64,000 nucleotides of DNA from Tatumella morbirosei (GCF_000757425.2 NZ_JPKR02000005.1:372001-436000), one strand, 5' to 3'. Numbered from the stretch's first letter, positions 35,063-44,449 are shown. Notes: generated from the sequence alone by a model not told the origin. A program made the numbers and translations.

Positions 35063-36028
35063 TCAGAAAATCGAATCTTTTTTATAATATTTATCCACAT
35101 TATCCTTGGTGATCAGAATAGACGGGATATAGACATAGTCAGGGAAGTCTTTCTGCCCGGCCTGATATTTCTGAATGACATCCAGTGCCGTATTGGTCAG
35201 TAAATCAGGGTTATTCGAGGCGGTCGCCTGTAAATCACCGCGTTTAATGGCTTCCAGGCCTTTTTTATAACCATCGTGGGAGAATACGCTGACATTTTGC
35301 AGTTTATTCGCCGCACGCAGAGAAAGGATCGCTCCTAAGGCCATATCGTCCATTTCACTGTACACACAGTTAATTTTATCGCCCTGAGCAACAATCATAT
35401 CCTCCATGGCTTTCAGACCCCCTTGCTGGTCCCAGTTCCCCCAGCCCTGGCTAAGGATCGTCAGTTGAGTATGGTTATATTTACGCAACTGGGCTTCGAG
35501 GACACCACGCATAAAGTTATCCCGGCGCGCTTCTCCCACCAGATTTCCCTGATTACCACTGATTAAAACGCAGTTAAGCGGTTTGTCACCGAATTTGTCG
35601 ACCGCATATTCACCAATCAAAATATTGTTTTTTACGTTGTTTGCCTGCACACGGGTAATCACCGGCGCATCCAGGGAAATATCACTGTCCAGTACCACGA
35701 CGGGGACATTTTTCTGTTTGGCCATTTGTGTAATCCGCAAACCGGCTTCAGGATCCTGAGGGTTCAGAATTAAATAGTTGATCCCCTGAGAAAGCATATC
35801 TTCCACATCAGAGATTTGCTTATTCAGGTCACCACGTGCATCCGTAGTAATTAATTCATAACCGTGCTCTTTGGCATGAATTTTCATATATTCGGTCAGC
35901 CCGTTAAAAAAGGCACCATTTAGCGTCCGGTTAGCAAAACCGACTTTAATAGTATCCGCCGCATAAGCGGCTGACGAAACAGAAGCCATAACCAGTGCCA
36001 TACTACAAACCAGCGTTTTTATTTTCAT
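35063..36028 (-). CDS. Periplasmic sugar/polyol-binding protein (D-arabinitol operon)
   Basis: 321 aa. The signal peptide (KIKTLVCSMALVMASVSSAAYA) is followed by a type 1 (RbsB-like) periplasmic domain: TIKVGFANRTLNGAFFNGLTE, GINYLILNPQDPEAGL, VVLDSDIS and CVYSEMDDMALGAILSL. It sits between the kinase and ATPase genes, and by context the ligand is D-arabinitol or a close pentitol. Perfect hairpins flank the gene on both sides. An aggaaag site precedes the start. Confidence 0.88.
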   Translation of the reverse strand: MKIKTLVCSMALVMASVSSAAYAADTIKVGFANRTLNGAFFNGLTEYMKIHAKEHGYELITTDARGDLNKQISDVEDMLSQGINYLILNPQDPEAGLRITQMAKQKNVPVVVLDSDISLDAPVITRVQANNVKNNILIGEYAVDKFGDKPLNCVLISGNQGNLVGEARRDNFMRGVLEAQLRKYNHTQLTILSQGWGNWDQQGGLKAMEDMIVAQGDKINCVYSEMDDMALGAILSLRAANKLQNVSVFSHDGYKKGLEAIKRGDLQATASNNPDLLTNTALDVIQKYQAGQKDFPDYVYIPSILITKDNVDKYYKKDSIF

Positions 36029-36100
36029 AATGCTTTCCTATACGTAGGGACAGAGCAGCCAGAGTTTCCTTAAACAGAGGACGCTACCGGCATCGGTTAC

Positions 36101-36131
36101 ACCCTTCCCCCGGGATGCCCGGGGGAAGGGT
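36101..36131 (-). promoter_or_regulatory. 14-base-pair intercistronic hairpin before the binding-protein gene
   Basis: ACCCTTCCCCCGGG (36101-36114) pairs perfectly with CCCGGGGGAAGGGT (36118-36131), with a 3-base loop. It starts at the kinase stop codon. It lacks a T-run and so may halt 3' exonucleases, cause partial termination, or both. Confidence 0.65.
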
Positions 36132-37600
36132 TAAGCTAATATTTTTCGGGCCTCCAGTTGCTGCTGATACATCAGCCGGAACGCTTTCAGACGTTTTTGC
36201 AGGTACTCCCAGTGGTCTGCCTGTGGTTGGAAACGTTGTTTTTCCGCCGGTTTGACGCACACTTGTGCTTCATCACCGCCATCGGCAAGCCAGGCTAGCC
36301 TGGCTGCGCCTAATGCACCGCCGGCTTCGCTGCCTTCATGGGTAATCATCGGCAGATTAAGGACATCCGCGATTAACTGAGACCATTCAGCACTGCGGGC
36401 CCCGCCTCCTACCAGAGAACATTCACTGAGTTCGGTCCCCGCTTCATTCAGCACCCGCAGACCATCGGCCAGGCCGAAGGTAATACCTTCAATCACCGCA
36501 TAACCGAGATGAGCGCGGGTAACGTCATGTGTCAGATAATGAAAAGAACCGCTCGCCTGAGGATCGTTATGCGGAGTACGTTCGCCAGACAGGTACGGCA
36601 GGAAGATCGGCGCATTGCGTCGTTGATCCAGCGTCAGCCTGCCGACTTCTGCCATCAGGGTCGTTTCATCACAGCCAAGGATCTGACAGACCCAGCGCAA
36701 TGCGCTGGCCGCACTTAACATCACACTCATCTGGTGCCAGCGTTGGGGTAAAGCATGACAGAAAGCATGTACTGCCGATTGGGGGTTTGGCCGGTAGCAC
36801 TCATTAACGGTAAACAGCACTCCGGAGGTTCCCAGCGAAATAAAGGCGTCTCCCGGTCTGACCGCGCCGATCCCCACCGCACTGGCCGCATTGTCACCGC
36901 CACCACCCGCCACCACTAGTCCGGCGGGCAAATGCCATTCGGCGGCGATCTCCGGGGTCAGACGCCCGCCTGCCGCAGAGCCTTCCACTAACGCCGGCAT
37001 CATTTCCCGGGTCAGATCGCAAGCCTGTAACAGTTCATCTGACCAGTCACGTTTCGCCACATCCAGCCATAACGTGCCGGCAGAATCAGACATATCGCTG
37101 ATGAATTCACCGGTCATCCGCCAGCGCAGATAATCTTTCGGCAGCAAAACATGCGCGATCCGTGCAAAAATATCCGGTTCATGACGGGCAACCCAGAGCA
37201 ATTTTGGCGCGGTAAACCCGGGCATCGCCAGGTTACCGGCGATACGATGCAGAGAAGGTGCTTTTGCCGTCAGTTGCTGGCATTGCTCCGCACTTCGCGT
37301 GTCGTTCCATAAAATACAGGGGCGTAAAACTTCGCCCTGTTTATCCAGTAACACTGCACCATGCATCTGACCGGATAAACCAATGGCTTTAATCGAGGAC
37401 CAATGCTCCGCAGCTTTTTCGCGTAACTGACCCATCGCACGCTGTAATGCCTGCCACCAACTTTGCGGGTCCTGTTCTGACCAGTGAGGATGCGGACGTT
37501 GAATGGTTAATTCCGCACCGGCAAAGGCCACAATCTTCCCCTGCTCATCAATGACCAGGGTTTTTATTTCGGATGTTCCGACATCAATCCCAAGATACAC
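36131..37600 (-). CDS. dalK: D-xylulose kinase of the arabinitol pathway
   Basis: 489-aa FGGY-family kinase with GTG start (ggagg site 6 bases upstream). N-terminal MYLGIDVGTSEIKTLVID, GLSGQMHGAVLLDKQG and the C-terminal ATP site LVGGGARSAEWSQLIAD are xylulokinase-like. It phosphorylates D-xylulose to xylulose 5-phosphate. It follows dalD by 11 bases, which is the Klebsiella dalD-dalK order. The symbol is given from context; by sequence alone xylB would fit as well. Confidence 0.88.
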   Translation of the reverse strand: MYLGIDVGTSEIKTLVIDEQGKIVAFAGAELTIQRPHPHWSEQDPQSWWQALQRAMGQLREKAAEHWSSIKAIGLSGQMHGAVLLDKQGEVLRPCILWNDTRSAEQCQQLTAKAPSLHRIAGNLAMPGFTAPKLLWVARHEPDIFARIAHVLLPKDYLRWRMTGEFISDMSDSAGTLWLDVAKRDWSDELLQACDLTREMMPALVEGSAAGGRLTPEIAAEWHLPAGLVVAGGGGDNAASAVGIGAVRPGDAFISLGTSGVLFTVNECYRPNPQSAVHAFCHALPQRWHQMSVMLSAASALRWVCQILGCDETTLMAEVGRLTLDQRRNAPIFLPYLSGERTPHNDPQASGSFHYLTHDVTRAHLGYAVIEGITFGLADGLRVLNEAGTELSECSLVGGGARSAEWSQLIADVLNLPMITHEGSEAGGALGAARLAWLADGGDEAQVCVKPAEKQRFQPQADHWEYLQKRLKAFRLMYQQQLEARKILA

Positions 37601-37611
37601 AGTGCCTCCGG

Positions 37612-39006
37612 TCAGTGTGCTGCAGATGCCAGCAACGGTTTCAGTTGCGCCACCGTGTCACGCAGCAGCTGAGTAAAACCAGACTGGTTGGCTGCCAGCT
37701 CACCGAATAACGCCTCATTCGACGCGAAAAGACCCAGCGGATCTTCTGAATCAAACATCCGGTGTAATTCGTCGGCGTTCATGACCCCGTCCTGATATTC
37801 ATAAGGCAGCTCACCACGATGCCAGCGCTGCATAAACAGGAAGAACAGTGCCGGCAGGACAGCCGTAGCACGCGGTATCTCTCCTCTGGCATAACATTCC
37901 ATCAGTGTCGGGGTAATAAAACCGGGGATTTTAGAGAGACCATCTGCCGCCACGCGCTGGTTAGTATCCTGAATATAGGGATTACTAAACCGTGACAGGA
38001 CAACATCGCGATAAACCTGCAGGTCGAGCGGGCTCGGTGACAGGCAGGGAATGACATCTTCGGTGACATAATTCCACGCCAACTGTTTGATGGCCTCAGT
38101 GCTGGTACTTTCATGAATATAGGACTGACCAATCAGCGTTCCTGCCCAGGCAATACAGCTATGACTGGCATTCAGGATACGGATTTTAGCTTCTTCGAAT
38201 GCCTGCACGGATTCCACCAGTTCGACATCCACATTCTCCAGTGCAGGTCGGCCGGCGATAAAATTTTCTTCAATCACCCACTGAATAAAGGCTTCCCCCA
38301 TCACCGGTACGGCATCATGGATACCAGTAACTTCCAGGACCCGCGGCGCAATATCCGGAGTCGGACGGGGTGTAATACGGTCAACCATGGTATTCGGGGA
38401 GGTGGTCTGTTTTTCTACCCAGTCATGTAACTGTTGCTGGCCGGACAGTGTCAGGAACGTCAGAAATCCCTGACGGAAACGTTCACCATTATGCCGCAGA
38501 TTATCGCAACTCAGCAGCGTAACCGGTTCTCCTCCCGCCTGTAGCCGGCCGTTCAGGATACGTGTCAGGGCACCATAGATAGTACAGGCTCCACCGGCTA
38601 AATCAGCCTTTATATCCGCTTGCTGCGGGTCCAGTCGGTGTTCCGTATCCAGATAATAACCGCCTTCTGTCACAGTAAACGCAATCACTTTGGTGGCCGG
38701 CGACGCGCCCTGGGCAATCAGCGCACTCAGTTGCGGGTCGTGAGGTAGAATTTTACGAATCGAGGTAATGGTTTCATAGTCGCGTACTCCTTCCGGAGTG
38801 ACGGTTTCCAGGGTGTATTGACCGCCTTGTTGTTCCAGTGCGGCTAACAGCGCATCGGCATCATTACGGATATTCCCCAGCGCAATTGACCAGCGTTCAT
38901 CCTGTTGTTGCAGTAAACGATGCAGATACCAGGCCTGATGTGCCCGGTGAAAAGAACCGGCGCCAAGATGCATCCAGACATTCGGTGTAGTAGTGGTTTC
39001 AGACAT
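37612..39006 (-). CDS. dalD: D-arabinitol 4-dehydrogenase
   Basis: 464 aa of the long-chain mannitol dehydrogenase family. It follows Klebsiella DalD closely: [20 protein letters not shown] (NAD site), [53 protein letters not shown] and [20 protein letters not shown]. It oxidises D-arabinitol to D-xylulose with NAD. The start at 39006 has a gaggaggtg site; nine more codons upstream are open. It is the first gene of the operon and is divergent from dalR. Confidence 0.92.
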   Translation of the reverse strand: MSETTTTPNVWMHLGAGSFHRAHQAWYLHRLLQQQDERWSIALGNIRNDADALLAALEQQGGQYTLETVTPEGVRDYETITSIRKILPHDPQLSALIAQGASPATKVIAFTVTEGGYYLDTEHRLDPQQADIKADLAGGACTIYGALTRILNGRLQAGGEPVTLLSCDNLRHNGERFRQGFLTFLTLSGQQQLHDWVEKQTTSPNTMVDRITPRPTPDIAPRVLEVTGIHDAVPVMGEAFIQWVIEENFIAGRPALENVDVELVESVQAFEEAKIRILNASHSCIAWAGTLIGQSYIHESTSTEAIKQLAWNYVTEDVIPCLSPSPLDLQVYRDVVLSRFSNPYIQDTNQRVAADGLSKIPGFITPTLMECYARGEIPRATAVLPALFFLFMQRWHRGELPYEYQDGVMNADELHRMFDSEDPLGLFASNEALFGELAANQSGFTQLLRDTVAQLKPLLASAAH

Positions 39007-39097
39007 AATCAGCACCTCCTCAGAGGAATTCATATTTTGGGCAAATGTTTATGTTGTGAATAATTATTTAAAATTAATATATGTGAACAATTACCCT

Positions 39098-39121
39098 AAA
39101 TATGAGCAATAAATCACATTT
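39098..39121 (-). promoter_or_regulatory. CRP-like site in the dal control region
   Basis: The reverse strand reads AAATGTGAT then, after the six-base centre, GCTCATATTT; one half (TGTGA) is perfect and the other matches 3 of 5 core bases. It is about 100 bases upstream of dalD, as expected for catabolite control of a polyol operon. The AT-rich gap also holds a repeated TGTGAAYAATTA (about 39053 and 39083), a candidate DalR site. Confidence 0.45.
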
Positions 39122-39199
39122 TTATTATTTTAAATCAGCCTGACGGGATTATCAGGCGCTATAGTAGTCATGAACACCCCCGGACACGATGGATGAATA

Positions 39200-40162
39200 A
39201 TGGCAAAATCAAATAAAAAACAGGAGCTTGCAGCAAGAGCCGCCTGGATGTACTACGTAGGCGGACAAACCCAGCATCAGATTGCTGAGGTGCTCGGTGT
39301 CTCACGTCAGGTTGCACAACGACTGGTCGCCGCCGCCAGTGAGCTCGGGCTGGTAAGGGTTAATATCAATCACAATATTGCAGAATGTGCTTCACTGGCC
39401 ACACAACTGGCAGAAAACTTTCAGCTGGTCCGCTGTCAGGTTGTTCCTTCTGCGGGACTGGATTCCAGCACCTTAAACCGGATGATAGCCGTAGCCGCAG
39501 CCGAAGAACTGGAACGGGTGATTAACCGTGAGCAGCCGCAGATTATCGCGTTAGGCTCCGGCCGCGCGCTTCGTGCTGCTATCAAACAACTGCCGGATTT
39601 ACACTATCCTCAGCACAGTTGTCTGTCACTGATTGGCGCTATCGCCTCGGATGGCTCCTGTACCCAATATGATGTTCCGCTCAGTATTGCGGAGAAGACT
39701 CATAGCAAATACTTTATCCTGCCAGCCCCTCTGTTTGCCGACAGTCCGGAAGATCGGGATATCTGGTGTAACCAGCGGATTTACAAGCTGATCTACGGTA
39801 AAGCCAGCCAGGCTGATGTGGCTTTCCTGGGTATCGGGCAAATCAGCTTTCAGTGCCCGCTGCATGCCGACGGCTTTATCGATAGCAGTGACGTACAGCG
39901 GCTGGTGTCGGCCGGGGCCGTCGCTGAAATGTTAGGTAATTTTATCGATCAGAACGGTCAACTGGTGGGGGATCTGCTGGATCAGCGCCGTACCAGCATT
40001 CCGCTGACACCCTGCCCGCAAAATGAACGGATTGCCTTTGCCGGGGGCACCGAAAAATTCCAGGCAATACAGGCAGTACTGCGTGGACGTTGGATTAACG
40101 GACTGGTGACCGACGAAGATACCGCACGACGGCTGCTGTTTAACCATCCGGCAGAAAGCTAA
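39200..40162 (+). CDS. dalR: SorC/DeoR-type regulator of arabinitol genes
   Basis: 320-aa SorC-family protein. The N-terminal helix-turn-helix (AARAAWMYYVGGQTQHQIAEVLGVSRQVAQRLV spans about 12-44) is followed by a sugar-binding domain with ALGSGRALRAAIKQL, IGAIASDGSCTQYDVPLSIAEK and the C-terminal GDLLDQ. It lies divergent from dalD, as in Klebsiella. It probably represses or activates the operon in response to D-arabinitol. Confidence 0.85.
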   Translation: MAKSNKKQELAARAAWMYYVGGQTQHQIAEVLGVSRQVAQRLVAAASELGLVRVNINHNIAECASLATQLAENFQLVRCQVVPSAGLDSSTLNRMIAVAAAEELERVINREQPQIIALGSGRALRAAIKQLPDLHYPQHSCLSLIGAIASDGSCTQYDVPLSIAEKTHSKYFILPAPLFADSPEDRDIWCNQRIYKLIYGKASQADVAFLGIGQISFQCPLHADGFIDSSDVQRLVSAGAVAEMLGNFIDQNGQLVGDLLDQRRTSIPLTPCPQNERIAFAGGTEKFQAIQAVLRGRWINGLVTDEDTARRLLFNHPAES

Positions 40163-40227
40163 TCGCCGGAGAGCTTAGAGAAAGAATAACGGCACCGGGT
40201 CGTTCATTTTCCGGCATTTTCCGTGAG

Positions 40228-40303
40228 GTCACATGGAGGAATGGCAACAGCGCCTGTCAGACGCTGCCACCAGGTTGTGACTGGCCGTAGTGTTAAATGC
40301 CGG
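40228..40303 (+). pseudogene. Degraded azlD-like fragment
   Basis: In the frame of GAG at 40236 the bases read EEWQQRLSDAATRL, a stop, then LAVVLNA. Intact AzlD at 32 kb has DEWQQRLSDAATTLLLAVALIA. Over about 66 bases roughly three quarters of positions are identical. No start, no upstream half and an internal TGA show that it is a relic. It has the same orientation as the intact gene, with the arabinitol cluster in between. Confidence 0.6.
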
Positions 40304-40335
40304 CCTCCCAAAATCCCGGGGGTGCGTTCTACCGG

Positions 40336-41112
40336 TCAGCCTTGTTGTAACGAGAAAAAATCCACACTGTCATCCAGTACCAGCATATGGCCGGGATAGT
40401 GGCTGCACATCCACTCCGGCTTCAGCGGAGGCAGTACAATCTGCGGAGTCACTCCACAGGCCCAGAAGACCGGCACATAGCCCTCTTCCAGCCCCGGGTA
40501 GACGCCAAAATCTGGCACAGTAATATCGCTAATCCCAATGGTTTCCGGCGATCCGTAATGCACCGGCATACCATGACCTGAGGCGTAACGCGCGGTCACT
40601 CCGGTGGCCACCGCAATTTTAGAATGATGTACAGGTCGCATGCTGACTGCCATAGGCCCACCTATCTTCCCTGCACTGACACAGGGAATATTGGTGATAT
40701 AGACCGGAGGGGCCTGATGGCTGACCGGTATTCCTGCCCGGCGAAGCGGGCCATCAAAGGTATGGCTGCACCCCAGCAGGAAAGCGACGGCATCTTCCCG
40801 CCAGTGTTGTGTTAAATCATAGGGTTCATCGGCCAGTTCACCGTGGTGCCAGACCCGATAGCGCGGCAGCATACTGCGTACGTCGAAACGGGTGTTTCCG
40901 GCAGTGAGCAGATACTCTCCGGGTTCCCCTACCGCCAGCAACGGGCAGACTTTAGGATTACGGACACAGAACAGCAACAGATCCCATGCCTGCGCCGCAG
41001 GTACAATCACCAGATTAGCCTGCTGGAAATCATCCAGCATTCCGGCGGTTGGTTGCCGCCACTCTCCGGCGGCAGCCAGTTCACGCAACTGTTGCGGAGT
41101 CGTCACCTTCAT
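40336..41112 (-). CDS. DUF1445 protein (YcsI / D-glutamate cyclase-like hydro-lyase)
   Basis: 258 aa. The DUF1445 series is clear: FCVRNPKVCPLLAVGEPGEY, FLLGCSHTFDGPLRRAGIPV, GGPMAVSMRPV and VPVFWACGVTPQIVLPP. One animal relative turns D-glutamate into 5-oxo-D-proline. In Bacillus the homologue ycsI lies beside the 5-oxoprolinase genes, and here pxpB-pxpC is near. The start overlaps the stop of the MHS transporter gene by 4 bases, so the two are coupled. Confidence 0.85.
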   Translation of the reverse strand: MKVTTPQQLRELAAAGEWRQPTAGMLDDFQQANLVIVPAAQAWDLLLFCVRNPKVCPLLAVGEPGEYLLTAGNTRFDVRSMLPRYRVWHHGELADEPYDLTQHWREDAVAFLLGCSHTFDGPLRRAGIPVSHQAPPVYITNIPCVSAGKIGGPMAVSMRPVHHSKIAVATGVTARYASGHGMPVHYGSPETIGISDITVPDFGVYPGLEEGYVPVFWACGVTPQIVLPPLKPEWMCSHYPGHMLVLDDSVDFFSLQQG

Positions 41113-42437
41113 TTTGACAGCTCCTGTTTATGGGTATCACGCATCCTCAGCAGTACCCACAGACCCGGCACGGCAGCGCAGGCCATAAAGATACCCGGCA
41201 TAAACAACCAGCCAGTTTTTTCGATAAGCGCAGTCACCAGGTAAGGGGTGATCCCGCCACCGAGAATAGCGCCAATGTTGATACTCAGCGCCATCCCGCT
41301 ATAACGAACCCGGGTCGGGAACTGTTCCGCATAAGTCGGGTACCCGACTGACTGTACAATCGGCATCGGCAGGCTGGCGATAAACATCGCGACACACGCC
41401 AGCCAGTAGTTATGGTGTCCCATCACCGACATCATCGGTAGTACCAACACAACATAGCCCAGGAAACCAATTTTCAGAACTTTACTGCGTCCCAGTTTAT
41501 CGGACAATCCACCCCAGAAAGGCATCATTGCCGCCATCGCCAGACTTATAAACGCCATTAACCAGAACACCTGCTGCTTGTCATATCCAAGCCAGGTCGT
41601 CAGATAGATATTCATAAACACAATGCCAATCCAGTAGCCGGCATTCTGTCCGAAGGTCAGCACAATCACCCGCAGTAACGCAAAACGGTGTTCGCGGATC
41701 ATGGTGATAAACGGTGTATGTTCCGGTTTTTTTCCCTGACTGAACTCTTTAAAGGCCGGAGTTTCCTCGACCTGATGGCGCATTACCGCCGACAGAATGA
41801 CCAGTGGAATGGTCAGCAGGAAAGGTATCCGCCAGCCCCAGTGCTGTAACTGTGTGGCATCTACCGTATGTAACATGCATCCACAGACAAACGCGGCCAA
41901 AGCACCGCCGAGCGCAACGCCAACCGGAGTAAAGGAGCCATAGAAACCGCGTTTACCCTGCGGGGCCGACTCTGCCACAAAGGCCGCGGCCCCGACAATT
42001 TCTGCTCCGGCAAAGAATCCCTGTGCCAGTCTCAACACCACCAGCATGACTGGCGCGGCAATGCCGATGGATGCAGTATCCGGTAACACCCCAATGGCAG
42101 CCGTAGACCCCCCCATGCCAAGCACGGTGAGCAGTAATATTTTTCTGCGCCCAAGACGGTCGCCCATCCGGCCCAGTAAAATACCGCCCAGTGGCCGAAT
42201 CAGAAACGCGCTGCCGAAGACAGCCAGAACGGATAATAATGCTGCCGCAGGGCTGGAGCCGGGGAAAAATAATGGCCCAATAACCGATGCCATAAAACCA
42301 TAAATACCGAACTCATAATATTCAATTGCAGTTCCGGTCATGGCGGCGACCGCTGCACGCCGGGCCAGTAAATGACGGGCGGCATTTTGCTGGTGTACAG
42401 ACACCGGCACAAATTCCGCTTCAGTTTCATAGGACAT
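41109..42437 (-). CDS. MHS-family MFS symporter
   Basis: 442 aa, 12 membrane segments, of the metabolite:proton symporter group (ShiA, ProP, KgtP). The marks are AMTGTAIEYYEFGIYGF, FLIRPLGGILLGRMGDRLGRRKIL, RLAQGFFAGAEIVGAAAFVAE and WGWRIPFLLTIPLV. The substrate is probably a carboxylate or a cyclic amino acid derivative such as 5-oxoproline, judged only from the neighbours. It is preceded by a 320-base gap with a Fur-like sequence. Confidence 0.85.
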   Translation of the reverse strand: MSYETEAEFVPVSVHQQNAARHLLARRAAVAAMTGTAIEYYEFGIYGFMASVIGPLFFPGSSPAAALLSVLAVFGSAFLIRPLGGILLGRMGDRLGRRKILLLTVLGMGGSTAAIGVLPDTASIGIAAPVMLVVLRLAQGFFAGAEIVGAAAFVAESAPQGKRGFYGSFTPVGVALGGALAAFVCGCMLHTVDATQLQHWGWRIPFLLTIPLVILSAVMRHQVEETPAFKEFSQGKKPEHTPFITMIREHRFALLRVIVLTFGQNAGYWIGIVFMNIYLTTWLGYDKQQVFWLMAFISLAMAAMMPFWGGLSDKLGRSKVLKIGFLGYVVLVLPMMSVMGHHNYWLACVAMFIASLPMPIVQSVGYPTYAEQFPTRVRYSGMALSINIGAILGGGITPYLVTALIEKTGWLFMPGIFMACAAVPGLWVLLRMRDTHKQELSK

Positions 42438-42757
42438 GGTGATTTTGCCTCACAGGTGAATTATTAACAGAACTGCCACAACATCCGGCGTTCTTTTTTA
42501 TTGTGTGGATATAACAAGCAACCCGGAGACCAATTCCGCCATTGATAGAAATTATTCGTCAGTCGTTATCCTGTATTAAAATAAATGCGGATAACGGGTT
42601 ATGAATAATATTCATTCTCATTAAAAGGCTAAAAAGACAATATTTCACCTGCCGGATAGCGACGGCAATTTAAAAGGAAACGGGTAAGGGGGAAATATAT
42701 CCCGGACATTTTCACCAAAATGATCCGGGCTCACCAAAAAGGTGCATTAGAGGATAA
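42438..42757 (-). other. 320-base gap between the pxpC and MHS transporter genes
   Basis: No coding sequence is apparent. The AT-rich middle holds AATATTCATTCTCATTAAA (42607-42625), which matches a Fur box at 13 of 19 positions on the reverse strand, about 170 bases before the transporter start. This suggests that transporter and DUF1445 genes have their own promoter, separate from pxpBC. Confidence 0.35.
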
Positions 42758-43693
42758 TTAGCAGGCAGGGATTTTTTCCAGCCACTGCTGGCGTTGCCAG
42801 GAAAGCTGTTGTGCAGTATGTAATGATATTTGCTGAAAGCTGTATTGTGCACCAGGTAATGATTGTGCCAGATAGGGCAGATCAATCGCCGCAATGTGCG
42901 CAATTTTCGGGTAGCCGCCGGTCGTCTGGCTGTCAGCCATTAATATAATCGGCAATCCGTCAGCAGGTAATTGCACTGTACCGCAACTGACGGCTTCAGA
43001 ATAGATATTTGCCGGTTGCAACAGAGACAGCTTCTCTCCCTGTAAGCGATACCCCATCCGGTTTGAGTTTTGACTCACGGTAAACTCACCGTTAATAAAT
43101 TGTTTCTTTGCTTCTTCGGTTAATAAATTCCAGTGTTTACCCGGAATAAAACGTAATGTTTGCTGAGGCTGCGGGAAAATATCTGGCATGCCAAAAGGTG
43201 CCCGTAACCGGCTGATATTATGCAGTGGCCAGCGAAAATTCAGTCTGTCACCTTTTTGCAGATTGCGCCCCGAATATCCCCCAAATGTTGCGGCGAGACA
43301 GGTACTCTGGCTGCCCATTACTTCCGGCTGAGCAAATCCACCCTTAACCGCCAGATAACTACGCGCCCCTTTACGCCGCGCGCCGAAACTCAGTATTGAG
43401 CCGGCCGGCACACTCAGTGGGCGCAGCATTTCCACCGGCTCACCATCCAGTGTCGGAGAGAGATCAGCCCCGGTCAGTACAATCACGGCACGCCGCAGAA
43501 AGCGTAGTTTCGGTCCCTGCAATGTCATCTCCAGAGTCGCGGGATCATCACTGTTGCCTGCCAGCCGGTTAGCCAGCTGGTGAGAAAACAGGTCCATCAC
43601 TCCACAGACCGGAACTCCGAATTGTTGCCAGCGATAACGTCCACTGTCGTATAACGCGCTGGCCAGCCCGGGATGTAAGATTTCAATGGCCAC
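42758..43693 (-). CDS. pxpC: 5-oxoprolinase subunit C-like (biotin-dependent carboxyltransferase fold)
   Basis: 311 aa from a GTG at 43693, chosen for its ideal aggagg site; ATG-like starts upstream lie inside pxpB. Family marks are GRYRWQQFGVPVCGVMDLFSHQLANRL, SYLAVKGGF, GRNLQKGDRL and ADSQTTGGYPKIA. In E. coli PxpA, PxpB and PxpC open 5-oxoproline to glutamate with ATP. Here PxpC overlaps PxpB by 11 bases, but no pxpA is in the window. Confidence 0.88.
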   Translation of the reverse strand: MAIEILHPGLASALYDSGRYRWQQFGVPVCGVMDLFSHQLANRLAGNSDDPATLEMTLQGPKLRFLRRAVIVLTGADLSPTLDGEPVEMLRPLSVPAGSILSFGARRKGARSYLAVKGGFAQPEVMGSQSTCLAATFGGYSGRNLQKGDRLNFRWPLHNISRLRAPFGMPDIFPQPQQTLRFIPGKHWNLLTEEAKKQFINGEFTVSQNSNRMGYRLQGEKLSLLQPANIYSEAVSCGTVQLPADGLPIILMADSQTTGGYPKIAHIAAIDLPYLAQSLPGAQYSFQQISLHTAQQLSWQRQQWLEKIPAC

Positions 43694-44411
43694 GCAGTGC
43701 CTCCTGTTGCAGTTTATCAAACTGTTTACGACTGATGGCCGAGAATCGCACGCTATCTCCGGCCTGTAACAGGCAGGGGGTTGGATGGTGAGCGCGGAAC
43801 ATTAGTAACGGGGTACGACCAATCAGGTTCCAGCCGCCAGGACTCTGCTGCGGATAAATCACGCTTTGCCGGTTAGCAATCCCGATAGCGCCCTGAGGCA
43901 CACTTAATCGGGGAGTCGAGCGGCGTGGCATGGCAAAACAAGGATCCAGCATTCCGAGATAGGGGTGCCCCGGCAGGAAACCAATCATCATCACATCCAC
44001 GGCCACAGACTGATGGCGTTCAATCACCTGTTTCGGCGTTAAACCACAGTGGTCAGCGATTTGCGGCAGGTCAGGAGCAAATTCAGGGTGATAACAGACA
44101 GGGATCACCACTTCCCGTGGCGTGTGTCTGCTGGCAGGTCGCCAGCTGTTGAGCAAGATTTCCAGCCGGTTATACATCTGGCTGTAGGGCGACAGTTGAT
44201 TGTCCTGTGCCCAGAGTAAGCCGGGCTGATAATAGATCCCCAGAGTGGCGACCCCGGGCACAATATCGGTGACACCGGGCAACGCCTGTGAAGTCAGCCA
44301 TGTAGCCAACTGACTGGTCAGCCGCCACGGGGTTTCCGGAACATCCAGGGTAACTATCAGGCAGTCTTCACCCGACGGGTCACAGCGCCAGCGTAGCGCA
44401 GAATACGACAT
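43683..44411 (-). CDS. pxpB: 5-oxoprolinase subunit B-like (KipI family)
   Basis: 242 aa from the ATG at 44411 (gtggag site). Typical blocks are DIVPGVATLGIYYQPG, REVVIPVCYHPEFAPDLPQIA and IGFLPGHPYLGMLD followed by GAIGIANRQSVIYPQQSPGGWNLIGRTP (about 170-200). It is the partner of PxpC and shares an 11-base overlap. It is about 20 residues longer than E. coli PxpB. It follows the VOC gene by 60 bases containing a hairpin. Confidence 0.88.
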   Translation of the reverse strand: MSYSALRWRCDPSGEDCLIVTLDVPETPWRLTSQLATWLTSQALPGVTDIVPGVATLGIYYQPGLLWAQDNQLSPYSQMYNRLEILLNSWRPASRHTPREVVIPVCYHPEFAPDLPQIADHCGLTPKQVIERHQSVAVDVMMIGFLPGHPYLGMLDPCFAMPRRSTPRLSVPQGAIGIANRQSVIYPQQSPGGWNLIGRTPLLMFRAHHPTPCLLQAGDSVRFSAISRKQFDKLQQEALRGH

Positions 44412-44428
44412 TATTGACTCCACAAAGA

Positions 44429-44449
44429 TGCCGGGAAACACTCCCGGCA
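44429..44449 (-). promoter_or_regulatory. Short intercistronic hairpin between VOC gene and pxpB
   Basis: TGCCGGGA (44429-44436) pairs with TCCCGGCA (44442-44449) around a 5-base loop, without a T-run. It may tune pxpB expression or protect the VOC transcript. Confidence 0.35.
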
